Assembly: GCF_000215105.1 (NCBI RefSeq)
Contig: NC_015588.1
Location: 620,001-684,000 of the forward strand
Length of the DNA stretch: 64,000 nt
Source of the DNA: Isoptericola variabilis 225
GTDB taxonomy: Bacteria; Actinomycetota; Actinomycetes; Actinomycetales; Cellulomonadaceae
Direction: 5' to 3'
Positions within the stretch are counted from its first letter, which is position 1; every line of letters begins with the position of its first letter. Shown here one piece after another: positions 39,189 to 49,468 of the stretch. The notes beneath the pieces were generated by a model that was not told the DNA's origin, ran no database searches, and saw nothing but the letters and a program-made list of their open reading frames with translations. The position numbers were made by a program, and so were the translations under genes.

Positions 39189-40085
39189 ATGGGTCATCGA
39201 CACTTCAACGGGCTCAAGACGGCCGCGCTGTTCGGCGTCCTGTGGGCCATCCTCCTCGGTCTGTGGGCGCTCTTCTTCCGCGGAAGCAGCGGGATGCTCC
39301 TGCTGTTCACGGGCGTCGGCCTGGTGATGACGTTCGTCAGCTACTGGAACTCCGACAAGATCGCCATCCGGGCGATGCACGCCTACCCGGTCACCGAGCT
39401 CGAGGCGCCCGAGATGCACCGCATCGTGCGCGAGCTGTCGACGGCGGCGCGCCAGCCGATGCCGCGCCTCTACATCTCGCCGACCCAGGCGCCCAACGCG
39501 TTCGCGACCGGACGCAACCCGAAGAACGCGGCGGTGTGCTGCACCGAGGGGATCCTGCGGATCCTCGACGAGCGCGAGCTCCGCGGCGTGCTCGGCCACG
39601 AGCTCATGCACATCTACAACCGCGACATCCTCACCTCGTCGGTCGCCGCCGCGATCGCCGGCGTCATCACGTCGTTCGCGCAGTTCCTCATGTTCTTCGG
39701 CGGGGGAGACCGGCGCGAGGGCGGCAACCCGCTCGCGGCGCTCGCGCTCGCGATCCTCGCGCCGTTCGCGGCGATGCTCATCCAGATGGCGATCTCGCGC
39801 ACGCGCGAGTACGACGCGGACGAGGACGGCGCGAAGCTCACCGGCGACCCGCTCGCGCTGGCGTCGGCCCTGCGCAAGATCGAGGCCGGCACCGCGGCCG
39901 CGCCGCTGCCGCAGACGCGCGAGCTCGAGAACGTCTCGCACCTCATGCTCGCGAACCCGTTCCGCGGCGGCGGCATCGCGAAGCTCTTCGCGACGCACCC
40001 GCCCATGGCCGACCGCATCCGCCGGCTCGAGGCCATGGCCGGGGGCGACACCGGGTTCGGCTACGGCGGCATCACGCGGTACTGA
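39189..40085 (+). CDS. htpX: Zinc metalloprotease HtpX
   Basis: This 298-residue M48 membrane protease degrades damaged membrane proteins. It has two N-terminal hydrophobic helices (about residues 10-50), the zinc-binding [16 protein letters not shown] (HExxH), two further helices, and [12 protein letters not shown] with the third zinc ligand Glu. Length and order match the family. ATG 39189 lies 9 nt after GGAAGGAGA. It appears to be monocistronic. Confidence 0.96.
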   Translation: MGHRHFNGLKTAALFGVLWAILLGLWALFFRGSSGMLLLFTGVGLVMTFVSYWNSDKIAIRAMHAYPVTELEAPEMHRIVRELSTAARQPMPRLYISPTQAPNAFATGRNPKNAAVCCTEGILRILDERELRGVLGHELMHIYNRDILTSSVAAAIAGVITSFAQFLMFFGGGDRREGGNPLAALALAILAPFAAMLIQMAISRTREYDADEDGAKLTGDPLALASALRKIEAGTAAAPLPQTRELENVSHLMLANPFRGGGIAKLFATHPPMADRIRRLEAMAGGDTGFGYGGITRY

Positions 40086-40346
40086 GCCGGTGCCGGGGCC
40101 GGCGCCGCTCGCGCCCACGGCCCCGGGGTGGCTACGCCCCGAGGAGGTGGCCCCCGACGCCCGCGAAGAAGAGCACGGACCACCAGGCGGTCTCGGGCGT
40201 GATCCACCAGACGAACGCGGTCGCCGCCGCGGGGTGGGCGACGGCCCTCGTCCGCGTGCCCGACGCCGAGCCCGGCGGCCGCGCGTACGCGCAGCGTTGG
40301 CGCCTGCCGTGGCTCCTGGGCGGGGTGGCGCTCGTGCTGTCGAGCG
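40086..40346. other. Unassigned stretch between htpX and truncated lyase
   Basis: No gene with a credible start is found. Two frames are open and share wobble positions. On the + strand a frame reads AKKSTDHQAVSGVIHQTNAV onward but lacks an upstream start. On the - strand a frame ends in TAWWSVLFFAGVGGHLLGA at a stop (complement of 40132-40134). Base composition by codon position (about 75% versus 59% GC at the two non-wobble positions) favours the + frame. The segment is probably a gene fragment left by the event that truncated the lyase. Confidence 0.4.
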
Positions 40347-41747
40347 TTCCAGGCCACGTTCGACTCGGCCGACCCGCAGTTCTGGTCGTTGGGCGGGACC
40401 GCCTACGACTACCAGAACTGCGGGAACCACGACACGAAGTCGGCGGACCTCGACGGCGACGGATGGGACGAGGTCGTGCTCAAGGCGATGGTCCTCAAAC
40501 TGGACGCCGACAAGACGAAGATCCTGCCGAAGGTGCTCAACGGCGACGTCATGCCGACGATCGAGGGTTTCGGCGGCGTGCCCCCGGTCGCCGGGAGCTT
40601 CCAGTTCGCCACGGACGAGGTGCGGGACAACCCGCTGAACGTCTGGGCGCCGCTGCGGCACGGCGACCGCACCGCCCTGCTCCCCGTCGACAAGACCGGC
40701 AAGGTCATGATGTGGTCGGGCAGCGAGGAGCATCTCCTGGACGACATGCGCACCGGCCGTCATCTCGGCTGGATCCCCGGCCCGGAGGCCCACGACCCGA
40801 TGAAGGGCAAGCGGCTCGACGCCGACGGTCAGGTCGTGCACGAGAACTCGCTCCTCTACGGGGTCTACCAGGGGAGCGACGACGAGGGCAGCGTCGCGGG
40901 CAACTACTCGAACCGCTGGCCCGGCGCGCAGGCCGGTTCGGCGGCGTCGACGCGCGAGGTCCGGAGCCTGGTCACGGGAGAGGTCCTGACGACCACCGCC
41001 ACCTCGCGCGGCATCGCCCAGGGTCAGAACGCCATCTGGTTCGGCGGAGGCCTCACGCACATGGGGGTCAACGGGGCGACGGTCAACCGCATCGACGACC
41101 TGACCTTCGCGGCCACGTCGTACCTGGCGACGGGGATGACGTCGACCGGCAACAAGAGCACGCCGACCCTCAAGGCCGACCTGTTCGGCGACTGGCGGGA
41201 AGAGCTCGTCCTGCGCGCGGGCGGCAACCGCCTGGGCATCGTCACGACGCTCGCGCCGACGCAGTACGGCATCCGCACGCTGATGCACGACCCGATGTAC
41301 CGCCTGGGCGTGGCGAACAAGAACAACGGCTACGACCAGGTGGGCTTCGCGAGCTTCTACCTCGGCGACGAGGCTCCGCTCCCGTCGATGCGGACCGACA
41401 TCGCCGTCCCGAGGTACGAGCCGTCCGAGACGACCGTGTCCGTGCCCCGCACTGACGTGGTGGCCGCACAGCGGGTGCCGGTCACCGTGCCCGCCGGCGC
41501 GCCGCTGCCGGTGGCGGGTGCGACCGTCCAGCTCGTGCTGGACGGCGTCGCCGTCGGTGACCCGGTCGCGCTCGACGAGGAGGGCGTCGCGAGGTCGGTC
41601 GTGGGGCCGCTCACGGCCGGGACCCACGAGTTCACGGCAGAGTTCGCCGGCGTGCGGCCCGAGACCGCAGGGGCCGACGGCGTCGCGGAGTCCGTCAGCG
41701 AGCCGGTGACGCTCACGGTCCGGCCGGTCGGACCGGCCGCGTCGTAG
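40347..41747 (+). pseudogene. Rhamnogalacturonan lyase (PL11-like), 5'-truncated
   Basis: The frame matches the C-terminal part of YesW/PL11-type rhamnogalacturonan lyases, which cleave the pectin backbone. It shows YDYQNCGNHDTKSADLDGDG with a calcium-binding DxDGDGxDE, then NAIWFGGG, DLFGDWREEL and RTLMHDPMYRLGV. An Ig-like domain of about 110 residues ends the protein. Similarity begins abruptly at FQATFDSADPQFWS near 40347. The signal peptide and the N-terminal part of the propeller (probably over 200 residues) are missing, with no start codon at the break. TTG 40389 could start a 452-residue product, but it would be incomplete and cytoplasmic. Codon choice is slightly less GC-biased than in neighbours. 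Confidence 0.75.
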
Positions 41748-41758
41748 TTCCGGGTGCT

Positions 41759-41791
41759 GCGCGGCAGGGCGGGCCGACCGCCCTGCCGCGC
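41759..41791. terminator. Bidirectional terminator hairpin
   Basis: Arms GCGCGGCAGGGCGG (41759-41772) and CCGCCCTGCCGCGC (41778-41791) are perfect reverse complements with a 5-nt loop. It separates the convergent lyase remnant and HAD gene. Confidence 0.8.
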
Positions 41792-41805
41792 GGCACGGCC
41801 TCCGT

Positions 41806-42669
41806 TCAGCGGCTCGACAGCGCCTCCTCGAGAGCCGCGGCGACGCCGTCCTCGTCGTGCGAGCCGACGATCGCGTCGGCGCACGCGAGCACGTCCGGAT
41901 GGGCGTTGGCGACGGCGATGCCGCGTCCGGCCCAGCGCAGCATCGGCAGGTCGTTCGGCATGTCGCCGAACGCCCAGACGTCCGCCCGGTCGACGCCGAG
42001 CCGCGCGCACCAGCGCGCGAGCGCGGCGTCCTTGGTGACGCCCGGCGCGAGCAGCTCGGCCAGGCCCGCCGCACCGGAGAACGCCAGGTGCGCCCGTTCG
42101 CCGACGGTGCCACGCACGCGCGCGAAGAACTCGTCCTGCACGGCGTCGGCCGTCGCGCCCCGCACGACGTCGCCGGGTCGCGTCGAGAGGCCCGACCCTG
42201 GGCGCAGCGCGAGCAGCTTGCCGACCGGGGCGCCGCCGTCGAGCACCTCCTCGACGGGCACGGCGCGCAGCGCCGCGGGAAGGTGGGGCTCGTCCTTCGG
42301 GAACCAGGGGTCGAACGCCGGGCCGTCGGTGCGCTCGACGGCGAGCGCGACGCCCGGGACGGCGCTGCGGAGGTCGGCGACCAGCTCGAGCGCCGTCGCG
42401 GCGTCGAACCCCGTCACCTCGAGCGCGCTGCAGCCGGCGAGGTCCCACACGGCCGCGCCGCCCAGGCAGATGACCCGTCCGTGCCGACCGACGACGTGCG
42501 CGAGCGCGTCCAGCCAGCGCGGCGGGCGCGCGGTGACGAAGACGACCTCGACACCCGCCTCCTCGACCGCCGCGAGCACCCGGCGTGTGCGGTCCGAGAC
42601 CGTGCCGTCCGATCGGAGGAGCGTGCCGTCGAGGTCGGTCGCGACCAGCCGGGGGAGCGCGACGGGCAT
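41806..42669 (-). CDS. Cof-type HAD-IIB hydrolase
   Basis: This 287-residue phosphatase-like protein has HAD motif I DLDGTLL, motif II in VVFVTARP, a C2B cap domain in the middle, the motif III Lys in GVTKDAAL, and motif IV FGDMPNDLPML. Members dephosphorylate sugar phosphates or flavin-type substrates; the substrate here cannot be assigned. It lies 12 nt downstream of yajQ on the same strand and is probably the last gene of a rarD-yajQ-HAD transcript. Confidence 0.9.
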   Translation of the reverse strand: MPVALPRLVATDLDGTLLRSDGTVSDRTRRVLAAVEEAGVEVVFVTARPPRWLDALAHVVGRHGRVICLGGAAVWDLAGCSALEVTGFDAATALELVADLRSAVPGVALAVERTDGPAFDPWFPKDEPHLPAALRAVPVEEVLDGGAPVGKLLALRPGSGLSTRPGDVVRGATADAVQDEFFARVRGTVGERAHLAFSGAAGLAELLAPGVTKDAALARWCARLGVDRADVWAFGDMPNDLPMLRWAGRGIAVANAHPDVLACADAIVGSHDEDGVAAALEEALSSR

Positions 42670-42681
42670 CGGCGCCCGGGC

Positions 42682-43176
42682 CTAGCGGTAGTTGGTGAAC
42701 TGCAGCGCGACGTCGAGGTCGGCGGACTTGAGCATCGAGATGACGGCCTGGAGGTCGTCGCGCGACTTGCTCGTCACGCGCACCTCGTCGCCGGTGATCT
42801 GCGTCTTGACGCCCTTGGGGCCCTCGTCGCGGATCAGCTTGGTGATCTTCTTGGCGTTCTCGCCGCTCAGCCCCTCCTTGAGGGTGGCGGCGAGGCGGTA
42901 CTCCTTGCCCGACGCCTGCGGCTCGCCGTCGCCCGTGTCGATCGCCTTGAGCGAGACGCCGCGCTTGATGAGCTTGCTCTGGAAGACGTCGAGGACGGCC
43001 TTCACGCGCTCGGCGGAGTTGGCGACCATGAGGATGCTGTCGCCGCTCCACGAGATCGACGCGCCGACGCCCTTGAAGTCGTAGCGCTGCGAGATCTCCT
43101 TGGCGGCCTGGTTGAGCGCGTTGTCGACCTCCTGGCGGTCGACCTTGCTCACGATGTCGAACGACGAGTCGGCCAC
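42682..43176 (-). CDS. yajQ: YajQ family (UPF0234) nucleotide-binding protein
   Basis: This 164-residue protein begins [20 protein letters not shown] and ends ALQFTNYR, the full signature of YajQ. It has the RYDFKG segment and two ferredoxin-like folds. Some family members bind cyclic di-GMP or nucleic acids. GTG is the start, with AGAAGGAG 6-7 nt upstream on the minus strand. It sits 25 nt after the rarD gene. Confidence 0.95.
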   Translation of the reverse strand: MADSSFDIVSKVDRQEVDNALNQAAKEISQRYDFKGVGASISWSGDSILMVANSAERVKAVLDVFQSKLIKRGVSLKAIDTGDGEPQASGKEYRLAATLKEGLSGENAKKITKLIRDEGPKGVKTQITGDEVRVTSKSRDDLQAVISMLKSADLDVALQFTNYR

Positions 43177-43201
43177 GGGATGCTCCTTCTGGTGCTGTCG
43201 G

Positions 43202-44146
43202 TCAGGTCCTGGGGACCACCGTAGTGGCTTCGACCGTGGACAGCCGGGCCGCGCGGGCGGCCCGCGTGCCGTCCACCGTGAGGATGACGAGTGCCACCCA
43301 GACGAGGCCGAAGCCGACCCAGCGGGTGGGCGGCATGTGCTCGTGGAAGACGAGCAGCCCGAAGAGGAACTGCAGCGCGGGCCCGAGGTACTGGAGCATC
43401 CCGACGACGCTGAGCGGCAGTCGCCGGGCCGCGCCGGAGAAGAGCAGCAGCGGCAGGCCGGTGATGATGCCGGTCGCGGCGAGCAGGAGCGCGTGCCCGG
43501 TCCCGTGCACGCCGAACGTGCTGGCCCCCGTGGCCACGAGCCACCCGAGGTACACGAGCGCGACGGGCGTCGCGACAGCCGTCTCGACCGCGAGGCCGGG
43601 CAGCGCGCCGACCGTGCGGCCGACCCGGTTCTTGAGCAGCGAGTAGGTGCCGAACGACCCTGCGAGCGCGAGCGCGATCCAGGGCAGCCCGCCCACGCCC
43701 GTCGAGATGACCACGACCGCGAGGGCGCCGAAGCCGACCGCGACCCACTGCGCGGGACGCAGCCGCTCGCGGAGCACGACGACGCCGAGCAGCACGGTGA
43801 GCAGCGGGTTGATGAAGTAGCCGAGCGCGGCGTCGAGCACGTGCCCGGTGAGCACGCCGTAGACGTAGACGGTCCAGTTCGTCACGATGAGCGCGGACGC
43901 GACGGCGAGCACGCCGAGCGTGCGCGGCGTCCGCAGGACGGCGACCAGGCCGCCGAAGCCGCGCGTGACGGCCAGGAGCAGGACGCAGAACACGAGCGAC
44001 CACACGATGCGGTGCGCGATGATCTCGAGCGAGCCCGCCGGCTCGAGCAGCGGAAAGAAGAGGGGCATGCCGCCCCACAGCACGAAGGCGCCGACACCCA
44101 GCGGCAGGCCCCAGCGGTCCGGGGCGGACGGGTTGGTCACGAGCAC
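43202..44146 (-). CDS. rarD: RarD/EamA-type transporter
   Basis: This 314-residue membrane protein has about ten hydrophobic helices in two EamA halves. The RarD pattern is present: [20 protein letters not shown] at the N-terminus, [45 protein letters not shown] and [14 protein letters not shown]. RarD proteins are drug/metabolite transporters of uncertain substrate. The start is GTG at 44146, with a second in-frame GTG two codons later. It is the first gene of the minus-strand rarD-yajQ-HAD group. Confidence 0.93.
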   Translation of the reverse strand: MLVTNPSAPDRWGLPLGVGAFVLWGGMPLFFPLLEPAGSLEIIAHRIVWSLVFCVLLLAVTRGFGGLVAVLRTPRTLGVLAVASALIVTNWTVYVYGVLTGHVLDAALGYFINPLLTVLLGVVVLRERLRPAQWVAVGFGALAVVVISTGVGGLPWIALALAGSFGTYSLLKNRVGRTVGALPGLAVETAVATPVALVYLGWLVATGASTFGVHGTGHALLLAATGIITGLPLLLFSGAARRLPLSVVGMLQYLGPALQFLFGLLVFHEHMPPTRWVGFGLVWVALVILTVDGTRAARAARLSTVEATTVVPRT

Positions 44147-44206
44147 ACAGTACGACCGCCCTCCGACGGTCCCGGCCGGGTGGTGACCGGCGCCACCGCG
44201 GACGGA

Positions 44207-44237
44207 TTTCTCGCCGGGCCCCTCGGGACGTTATTGT
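44207..44237 (+). promoter_or_regulatory. Putative promoter of the tRNA-Tyr gene
   Basis: TTTCTC (44207-44212) and TATTGT (44232-44237), spaced 19 nt, lie about 30 nt before tRNA-Tyr in an unusually AT-rich patch. Confidence 0.4.
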
Positions 44238-44268
44238 TCTGTTCCGCGAGGCCGTCCGCGGCCCGCAC

Positions 44269-44350
44269 GGCAGGTTGCCCGAGCGGCCAAAGGGAGCTGA
44301 CTGTAAATCAGCCGCGTCATGCTTCGGGGGTTCGAATCCCTCACCTGCCA
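44269..44350 (+). tRNA. tRNA-Tyr (GTA)
   Basis: The 82-nt sequence folds as a class II tRNA. Acceptor arms GGCAGGT/ACCTGCC pair perfectly. The anticodon loop CTGTAAA carries GTA. A long variable arm (GCCGCGTCATGCTTC) and T-loop TTCGAAT are present. The discriminator is A, and no CCA is encoded. Confidence 0.97.
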
Positions 44351-44417
44351 CAGCGTCGGACGGGGAGGACTCCCGGTGACCGGCCCGACGGTGTGATCCA
44401 GCGGACGTCCGCACGGA

Positions 44418-44447
44418 TTTCACGTGGCGCCGGAAGCCGTGTAAAGT
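44418..44447 (+). promoter_or_regulatory. Putative promoter of the tRNA-Thr gene
   Basis: TTTCAC (44418-44423) and TAAAGT (44442-44447), 18 nt apart, lie 10 nt before tRNA-Thr. Confidence 0.4.
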
Positions 44448-44457
44448 CTTCCCCGCT

Positions 44458-44530
44458 GCCCCGATAGCTCAGTCGGCAGAGCATCTCCATGGTAAGGAGA
44501 AGGTCAAGGGTTCGATTCCCTTTCGGGGCT
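44458..44530 (+). tRNA. tRNA-Thr (GGT)
   Basis: This is a 73-nt cloverleaf with acceptor GCCCCGA/TCGGGGC, anticodon loop ATGGTAA (GGT) and T-loop TTCGATT. The discriminator is T, and no CCA is encoded. Confidence 0.97.
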
Positions 44531-44540
44531 CTGTGAACAT

Positions 44541-44580
44541 CGCGGGACCGCCCTCCGGAATACGGGCGGGCGGTCCTGCG
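44541..44580 (+). terminator. Hairpin after tRNA-Thr
   Basis: GGACCGCCC (44545-44553) pairs with GGGCGGTCC (44568-44576), extended by flanking GC pairs and followed by TGCGTTGTGT. It probably ends the tRNA-Thr transcript. Confidence 0.7.
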
Positions 44581-44593
44581 TTGTGTCACGCGC

Positions 44594-44670
44594 GGCGGGG
44601 TAGCTCAGCTGGTCAGAGCGCACGACTCATAATCGTGAGGTCGCGGGTTCGAGCCCCGCCCTCGCTACCA
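44594..44670 (+). tRNA. tRNA-Met (CAT)
   Basis: The 77-nt gene includes an encoded CCA. Acceptor GGCGGGG/CCTCGCT pairs with two G-U wobbles. The anticodon loop CTCATAA carries CAT and the T-loop is TTCGAGC. The first acceptor pair is present, unlike typical initiator tRNA, so this is the elongator type. It directly precedes rpmG, a common actinobacterial order. Confidence 0.95.
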
Positions 44671-44678
44671 ACCATCAC

Positions 44679-44701
44679 GGTCCGACGGCCGGCGTCGGAC
44701 C
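44679..44701 (+). terminator. Hairpin between tRNA-Met and rpmG
   Basis: GGTCCGACG (44679-44687) and CGTCGGACC (44693-44701) form a perfect 9-bp stem around GCCGG. There is no strong T-run, so it may attenuate rather than stop transcription into rpmG. Confidence 0.5.
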
Positions 44702-44755
44702 GACCTGTTCCTTGACGCACGTTGCGCCTTCCGGGGGCGCGAGAGGTGACACACC

Positions 44756-44926
44756 ATGGCTTCCAAGAGCGCGGACGTCCGCCCGAAGATCACGCTCGCC
44801 TGCGTGGACTGCAAGGAGCGGAACTACATCACGAAGAAGAACCGTCGCAACGACCCGGACCGCCTCGAGCTGGCGAAGTTCTGCCCGCGCTGCGGCAAGC
44901 ACACCTCGCACCGCGAGACCCGCTGA
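44756..44926 (+). CDS. rpmG: 50S ribosomal protein L33
   Basis: This small protein of 56 residues starts at ATG 44756 ([20 protein letters not shown]) and ends at TGA 44924-44926. Cys pairs CVDC (16-19) and CPRC (43-46) make it the zinc-binding C+ form. The core [20 protein letters not shown] is typical. GAGAGGTG lies upstream as ribosome binding site. Position after tRNA-Met is conserved. Confidence 0.97.
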   Translation: MASKSADVRPKITLACVDCKERNYITKKNRRNDPDRLELAKFCPRCGKHTSHRETR

Positions 44927-44952
44927 CGGTCTGACGACTCTTCACCGACCAG

Positions 44953-45420
44953 ATGGCGAACCCTGACTTCGCGGGCCGGGAGTACCCGGTCACCGCCCCC
45001 TACAGCGTGGGGCGCGAGAAGGTCCGCGAGTTCGCCACCGCCGTCGGCGCCACGCACCCCGCGCACCACGACCTCGTGGCGGCGCGGGGTGCGGGCTATC
45101 CGGACCTCGTCGCACCGCCGACGTTCGCCGTCGTGATCGCGCAGCGCGCCGAGGCGCAGTACGTGACCGACCCTGAGGCCGACGTCGACTTCTCGCGCGT
45201 CGTCCACGCCGACGAGAAGTTCGTGCACCACCGTCCGATCGTCGCCGGCGACGAGCTCGTCACGGTGCTGCACGTCGACTCCGTGACGCACCGTGGGTCG
45301 ATCGGGATGGTCACGACCCGCTGCGAGATCTACGCGGCGGCCTCGTCCGACGACGCCACGCCCGGCGAGCACGTCGCCACGGTGACGTCGAGCCTCGTCA
45401 TCCGCGGGGAGGACTCCTGA
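44953..45420 (+). CDS. MaoC-like dehydratase, N-terminal type (HadA-like)
   Basis: This 155-residue hotdog-fold protein starts MANPDFAGREYPVTAPYSVG and contains the FAS1-type N-terminal dehydratase pattern VAPPTFAVVI and VVHADEKFVHHRPIVAGDEL. It lacks the catalytic Asp/His hydratase-2 motif, which the downstream partner carries. The pair resembles mycobacterial HadA/HadB, which form a heterodimeric 3-hydroxyacyl dehydratase. In a genus without mycolic acids the lipid role is uncertain. Its stop overlaps the next start by 1 nt. Confidence 0.88.
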   Translation: MANPDFAGREYPVTAPYSVGREKVREFATAVGATHPAHHDLVAARGAGYPDLVAPPTFAVVIAQRAEAQYVTDPEADVDFSRVVHADEKFVHHRPIVAGDELVTVLHVDSVTHRGSIGMVTTRCEIYAAASSDDATPGEHVATVTSSLVIRGEDS

Positions 45421-45845
45421 TGAGCACCCGCCCCGTCCTCGGCGAGCTCGCGGTCGGCGACGTGGTCGGCACCCGGACGATCGAGTTCGACCGCGCCGCG
45501 CTCGTGCGCTACGCCGGTGCGAGCGGCGACCTCAACCCCATCCACTGGGACGAGTCGTTCGCGACGGAGGTCGGCCTGCCCGGCGTCATCGCCCACGGGA
45601 TGCTGACCATGGGCGCCGTCGTGAACGTGGTGGTCGACTGGGCCGGCGATCCCGGCGCGGTCGTCGAGTACCAGACGCGCTTCACCCGGCCCGTGCCGGT
45701 GCCCGCCCGCGGCACCGCCGTCGTCGAGGTCACCGCGACCGTCGGCGCGATCGACGCCGACGCCGGCACGGTGCGCGTCGACCTGGCCGCGACGCACGGG
45801 GGCGTCAAGGTCCTCGGACGAGCGCAGGCCGTCGTCCGCCTCTGA
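45420..45845 (+). CDS. MaoC-like hydratase (HadB-like)
   Basis: This 141-residue hotdog-fold subunit carries the hydratase-2 catalytic motif YAGASGDLNPIHWDESFA with Asp and His, followed by GLPGVIAHGML. It should provide the active site of a heterodimer with the preceding protein, acting on 3-hydroxyacyl thioesters. In many related genomes murB follows directly; here murB lies about 14.5 kb downstream. Confidence 0.9.
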   Translation: MSTRPVLGELAVGDVVGTRTIEFDRAALVRYAGASGDLNPIHWDESFATEVGLPGVIAHGMLTMGAVVNVVVDWAGDPGAVVEYQTRFTRPVPVPARGTAVVEVTATVGAIDADAGTVRVDLAATHGGVKVLGRAQAVVRL

Positions 45846-45872
45846 CGACGGCGCGCGTCCTCCTTCTCTCTC

Positions 45873-45901
45873 TTCCGCTCCACGGACCCGCGCCCTAAGG
45901 T
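45873..45901 (+). promoter_or_regulatory. Putative promoter of the Tat-exported protein gene
   Basis: TTCCGC (45873-45878) and TAAGGT (45896-45901) are 17 nt apart. The CebR-like operator begins 5 nt after the -10 element, so a bound repressor would block initiation. Confidence 0.5.
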
Positions 45902-45906
45902 GTGCG

Positions 45907-45920
45907 TGGTAGCGCTCCCA
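45907..45920. promoter_or_regulatory. CebR/CelR-like operator
   Basis: TGGTAGCGCTCCCA differs by one base from TGGGAGCGCTCCCA, the known palindrome bound by cellobiose-responsive LacI-family repressors CebR (Streptomyces) and CelR (Thermobifida). Its placement just after the -10 element of the next gene fits repression. Confidence 0.7.
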
Positions 45921-45955
45921 CCGAGGAGCCCGATCACGCATCGAAGGAGATGCCC

Positions 45956-47368
45956 GTGGACCTCACCACCGCACGCACGCCCCTGGCCCGCCGCACGGTC
46001 CTCGCCGCCGGAGCGGCGGGGGTCGCCGCGCTCGCCGGGGCCGCCCTCGCGCCGGCCGCCGGGGCGAGCACCGCCGCGCCGCTACGCACCGCCCCGGCCG
46101 GGCCGTCGTCGCGCGCCGACTCGCTCGCGCGCGCCCAGGCGTTCCTCGACGCCGCGACCGACGCCTACCCCGACGTCAACCCCGGCGCGCGCCTGCCGCA
46201 GTCGTACGCCGACCAGCTCGGCCTGTTCTCGACGGCGTTCGTCTACGACAGCGCGCTCGCGGTGTGCGCGTCGCTCGCGGGCGGACGCGTGGACCGCGCG
46301 CGCGTCATCGCCGACGGGCTGCTGTTCGCGCAGGAGAACGACCCGGTGCACGACGACGGGCGCCTGCGCCAGGCGTACAACGTCGGCCCGTACACCTTCT
46401 ACGACGGCTCGCCGCAGCCGCACGGGCTCGCCCTGCCCGACGGCACCGCGAACATCGGGTGGCAGTTCGGGTTCCTCGGCACGGCGGTCGGCGACATGGC
46501 GTGGCCGGGGCTCGCGCTGCTGCACGCCCACGCCGCGACAGGCGACGTCCGCTACCTCGACGGGGCGGTGCGGATCGGCGAGTGGATCGTCGCCACCACC
46601 TGGTCGGAGCGCCCGCTCGGCGGGTTCTCGTTCGGCGTCGACGGCGCGAACGCGCCGATCCCGAACGGCTCGACCGAGCACAACGTCGACTGCGTGGCGT
46701 TCTTCCGCCACCTGCGCGCGGCGACGGGCGAGCGGCGCTGGGCCCGCGCCGCCGAGCACGCGCGGGCCTTCGTCGACCGCATGTGGGAGCCGCGCGGCGG
46801 CTACCTCTACACGGGTACGAACGACGGCGAGGAGATCAACCGCGACCCGCTGCCGCTCGACCCGCAGACCTGGGGCTGGCTCGCGATGCGCGACGCGCGG
46901 TACGCCCGGGCGCTCGACTGGGCGGCCTCGGCGCTCGCCGCGCGCGACGTGGCGGGTCAGGGCACCTCGCAGCTGCCCGCCGGCACCACGGTGGAGGGCG
47001 TGATGTTCTCGAGCGCGAGCCTGACGTCGTCGGCGTCGTACAACGGCCTGCCGGTGCACCCGGACGGGGTGTGGCTCGAGGGCACGGCCCAGCTCGCCGC
47101 CGCGCTCGCCGACCGGGGCCGCGGACCGGACGCCGGTCGCGCCGCGGCGCTGCTCGACCAGGTCGCGGTGGCCCAGGACGAGGTCGGGGCGGGCCAGACG
47201 ATCGGGGGCGCGCCCCTGCCGCCCGCCTCCGGCGTCGTCGCGGCGTCGAGCCTCCTCGACACCGGCTTCGGCTTCGGCTACTTCCAGGTCCAGCACGTCG
47301 GCGCGACGTCGTGGTACGTCATGGCGGCCGAGGGGGTGAACCCGCTCCAGGTCGGTGGCCTGCGCTGA
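45956..47368 (+). CDS. Tat-exported protein, six-hairpin glycosidase-like
   Basis: This 470-residue protein has a twin-arginine signal: TPLARRTVLAAGAAG followed by a hydrophobic stretch and AGA-type cleavage region near residue 36. The mature part is built of repeated helix pairs (FVYDSALAV, GGVRI-type and RALDWAASALAA segments). It has conserved Trp, Asp and Glu clusters such as WQFGFLGTAVGDMAWPGLAL and PQTWGWLAM, suggesting an alpha/alpha barrel like that of carbohydrate-active enzymes. No catalytic family can be named. GTG 45956 is chosen because GAAGGAG lies 6 nt upstream; ATG 45950 touches that site. The upstream operator suggests induction by cello-oligosaccharides. Confidence 0.75.
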   Translation: MDLTTARTPLARRTVLAAGAAGVAALAGAALAPAAGASTAAPLRTAPAGPSSRADSLARAQAFLDAATDAYPDVNPGARLPQSYADQLGLFSTAFVYDSALAVCASLAGGRVDRARVIADGLLFAQENDPVHDDGRLRQAYNVGPYTFYDGSPQPHGLALPDGTANIGWQFGFLGTAVGDMAWPGLALLHAHAATGDVRYLDGAVRIGEWIVATTWSERPLGGFSFGVDGANAPIPNGSTEHNVDCVAFFRHLRAATGERRWARAAEHARAFVDRMWEPRGGYLYTGTNDGEEINRDPLPLDPQTWGWLAMRDARYARALDWAASALAARDVAGQGTSQLPAGTTVEGVMFSSASLTSSASYNGLPVHPDGVWLEGTAQLAAALADRGRGPDAGRAAALLDQVAVAQDEVGAGQTIGGAPLPPASGVVAASSLLDTGFGFGYFQVQHVGATSWYVMAAEGVNPLQVGGLR

Positions 47369-47374
47369 CACCCC

Positions 47375-47408
47375 GGCGCCGCGTGGACGGCTCCGTCCAC
47401 GCGGCGCC
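47375..47408 (+). terminator. Terminator hairpin
   Basis: A 16-bp perfect stem pairs GGCGCCGCGTGGACGG (47375-47390) with its complement (47393-47408) around a 2-nt loop. It lies between the Tat protein gene and the TPP riboswitch. Confidence 0.8.
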
Positions 47409-47430
47409 GCGACCTGCTACGTTGTGCGCG

Positions 47431-49254
<1,824 letters not shown>

Positions 49255-49281
49255 AGCCCGACCCGTCGAGAGAGAAGAAGG

Positions 49282-49320
49282 CCCGCCGAGGGAGGAGCGC
49301 GCACCGCCTCCCTCGGCGGG
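49282..49320 (+). terminator. Rho-independent terminator of thiC
   Basis: CCCGCCGAGGGAGG (49282-49295) pairs with CCTCCCTCGGCGGG (49307-49320), followed by TTTCCTCTCTCC. Flanking GAGAGA and TCTCTC can extend the stem. Confidence 0.85.
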
Positions 49321-49389
49321 TTTCCTCTCTCCGGGGCTTTCCGGGGGAGTTCACCGGCGACGTCCGGGCTTCTCACATCGTGGATCCAG

Positions 49390-49395
49390 TATGGT
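49390..49395 (+). promoter_or_regulatory. Putative -10 element of the siderophore operon
   Basis: TATGGT lies 9 nt before the tandem iron boxes. No convincing -35 hexamer is seen at standard spacing. Confidence 0.35.
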
Positions 49396-49403
49396 CCTCT
49401 CGC

Positions 49404-49437
49404 TTAGGCGCGCCTAACTTAGGCGCGCCTCACCTTA
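49404..49437. promoter_or_regulatory. Tandem DtxR/IdeR-type iron boxes
   Basis: Two overlapping 19-mers, 49404-49422 and 49419-49437, each match about 14 of 19 positions of the actinobacterial iron box (TTAGG-type arms around a GC centre). CTTAGGCGCGCCT repeats directly with a 15-bp period. Iron-loaded DtxR/DmdR1/IdeR repressor is expected to bind here and shut off desA onward when iron is plentiful. Confidence 0.8.
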
Positions 49438-49468
49438 CTTCCTACACCGATCCTCCGAGGAGACCTGG

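Noticed and set aside
40132..40345. C-terminal fragment of a minus-strand membrane protein ending TAWWSVLFFAGVGGHLLGA
   Set aside because: Codon-position GC content favours the opposite strand, and neither frame has a start, so no gene was called.
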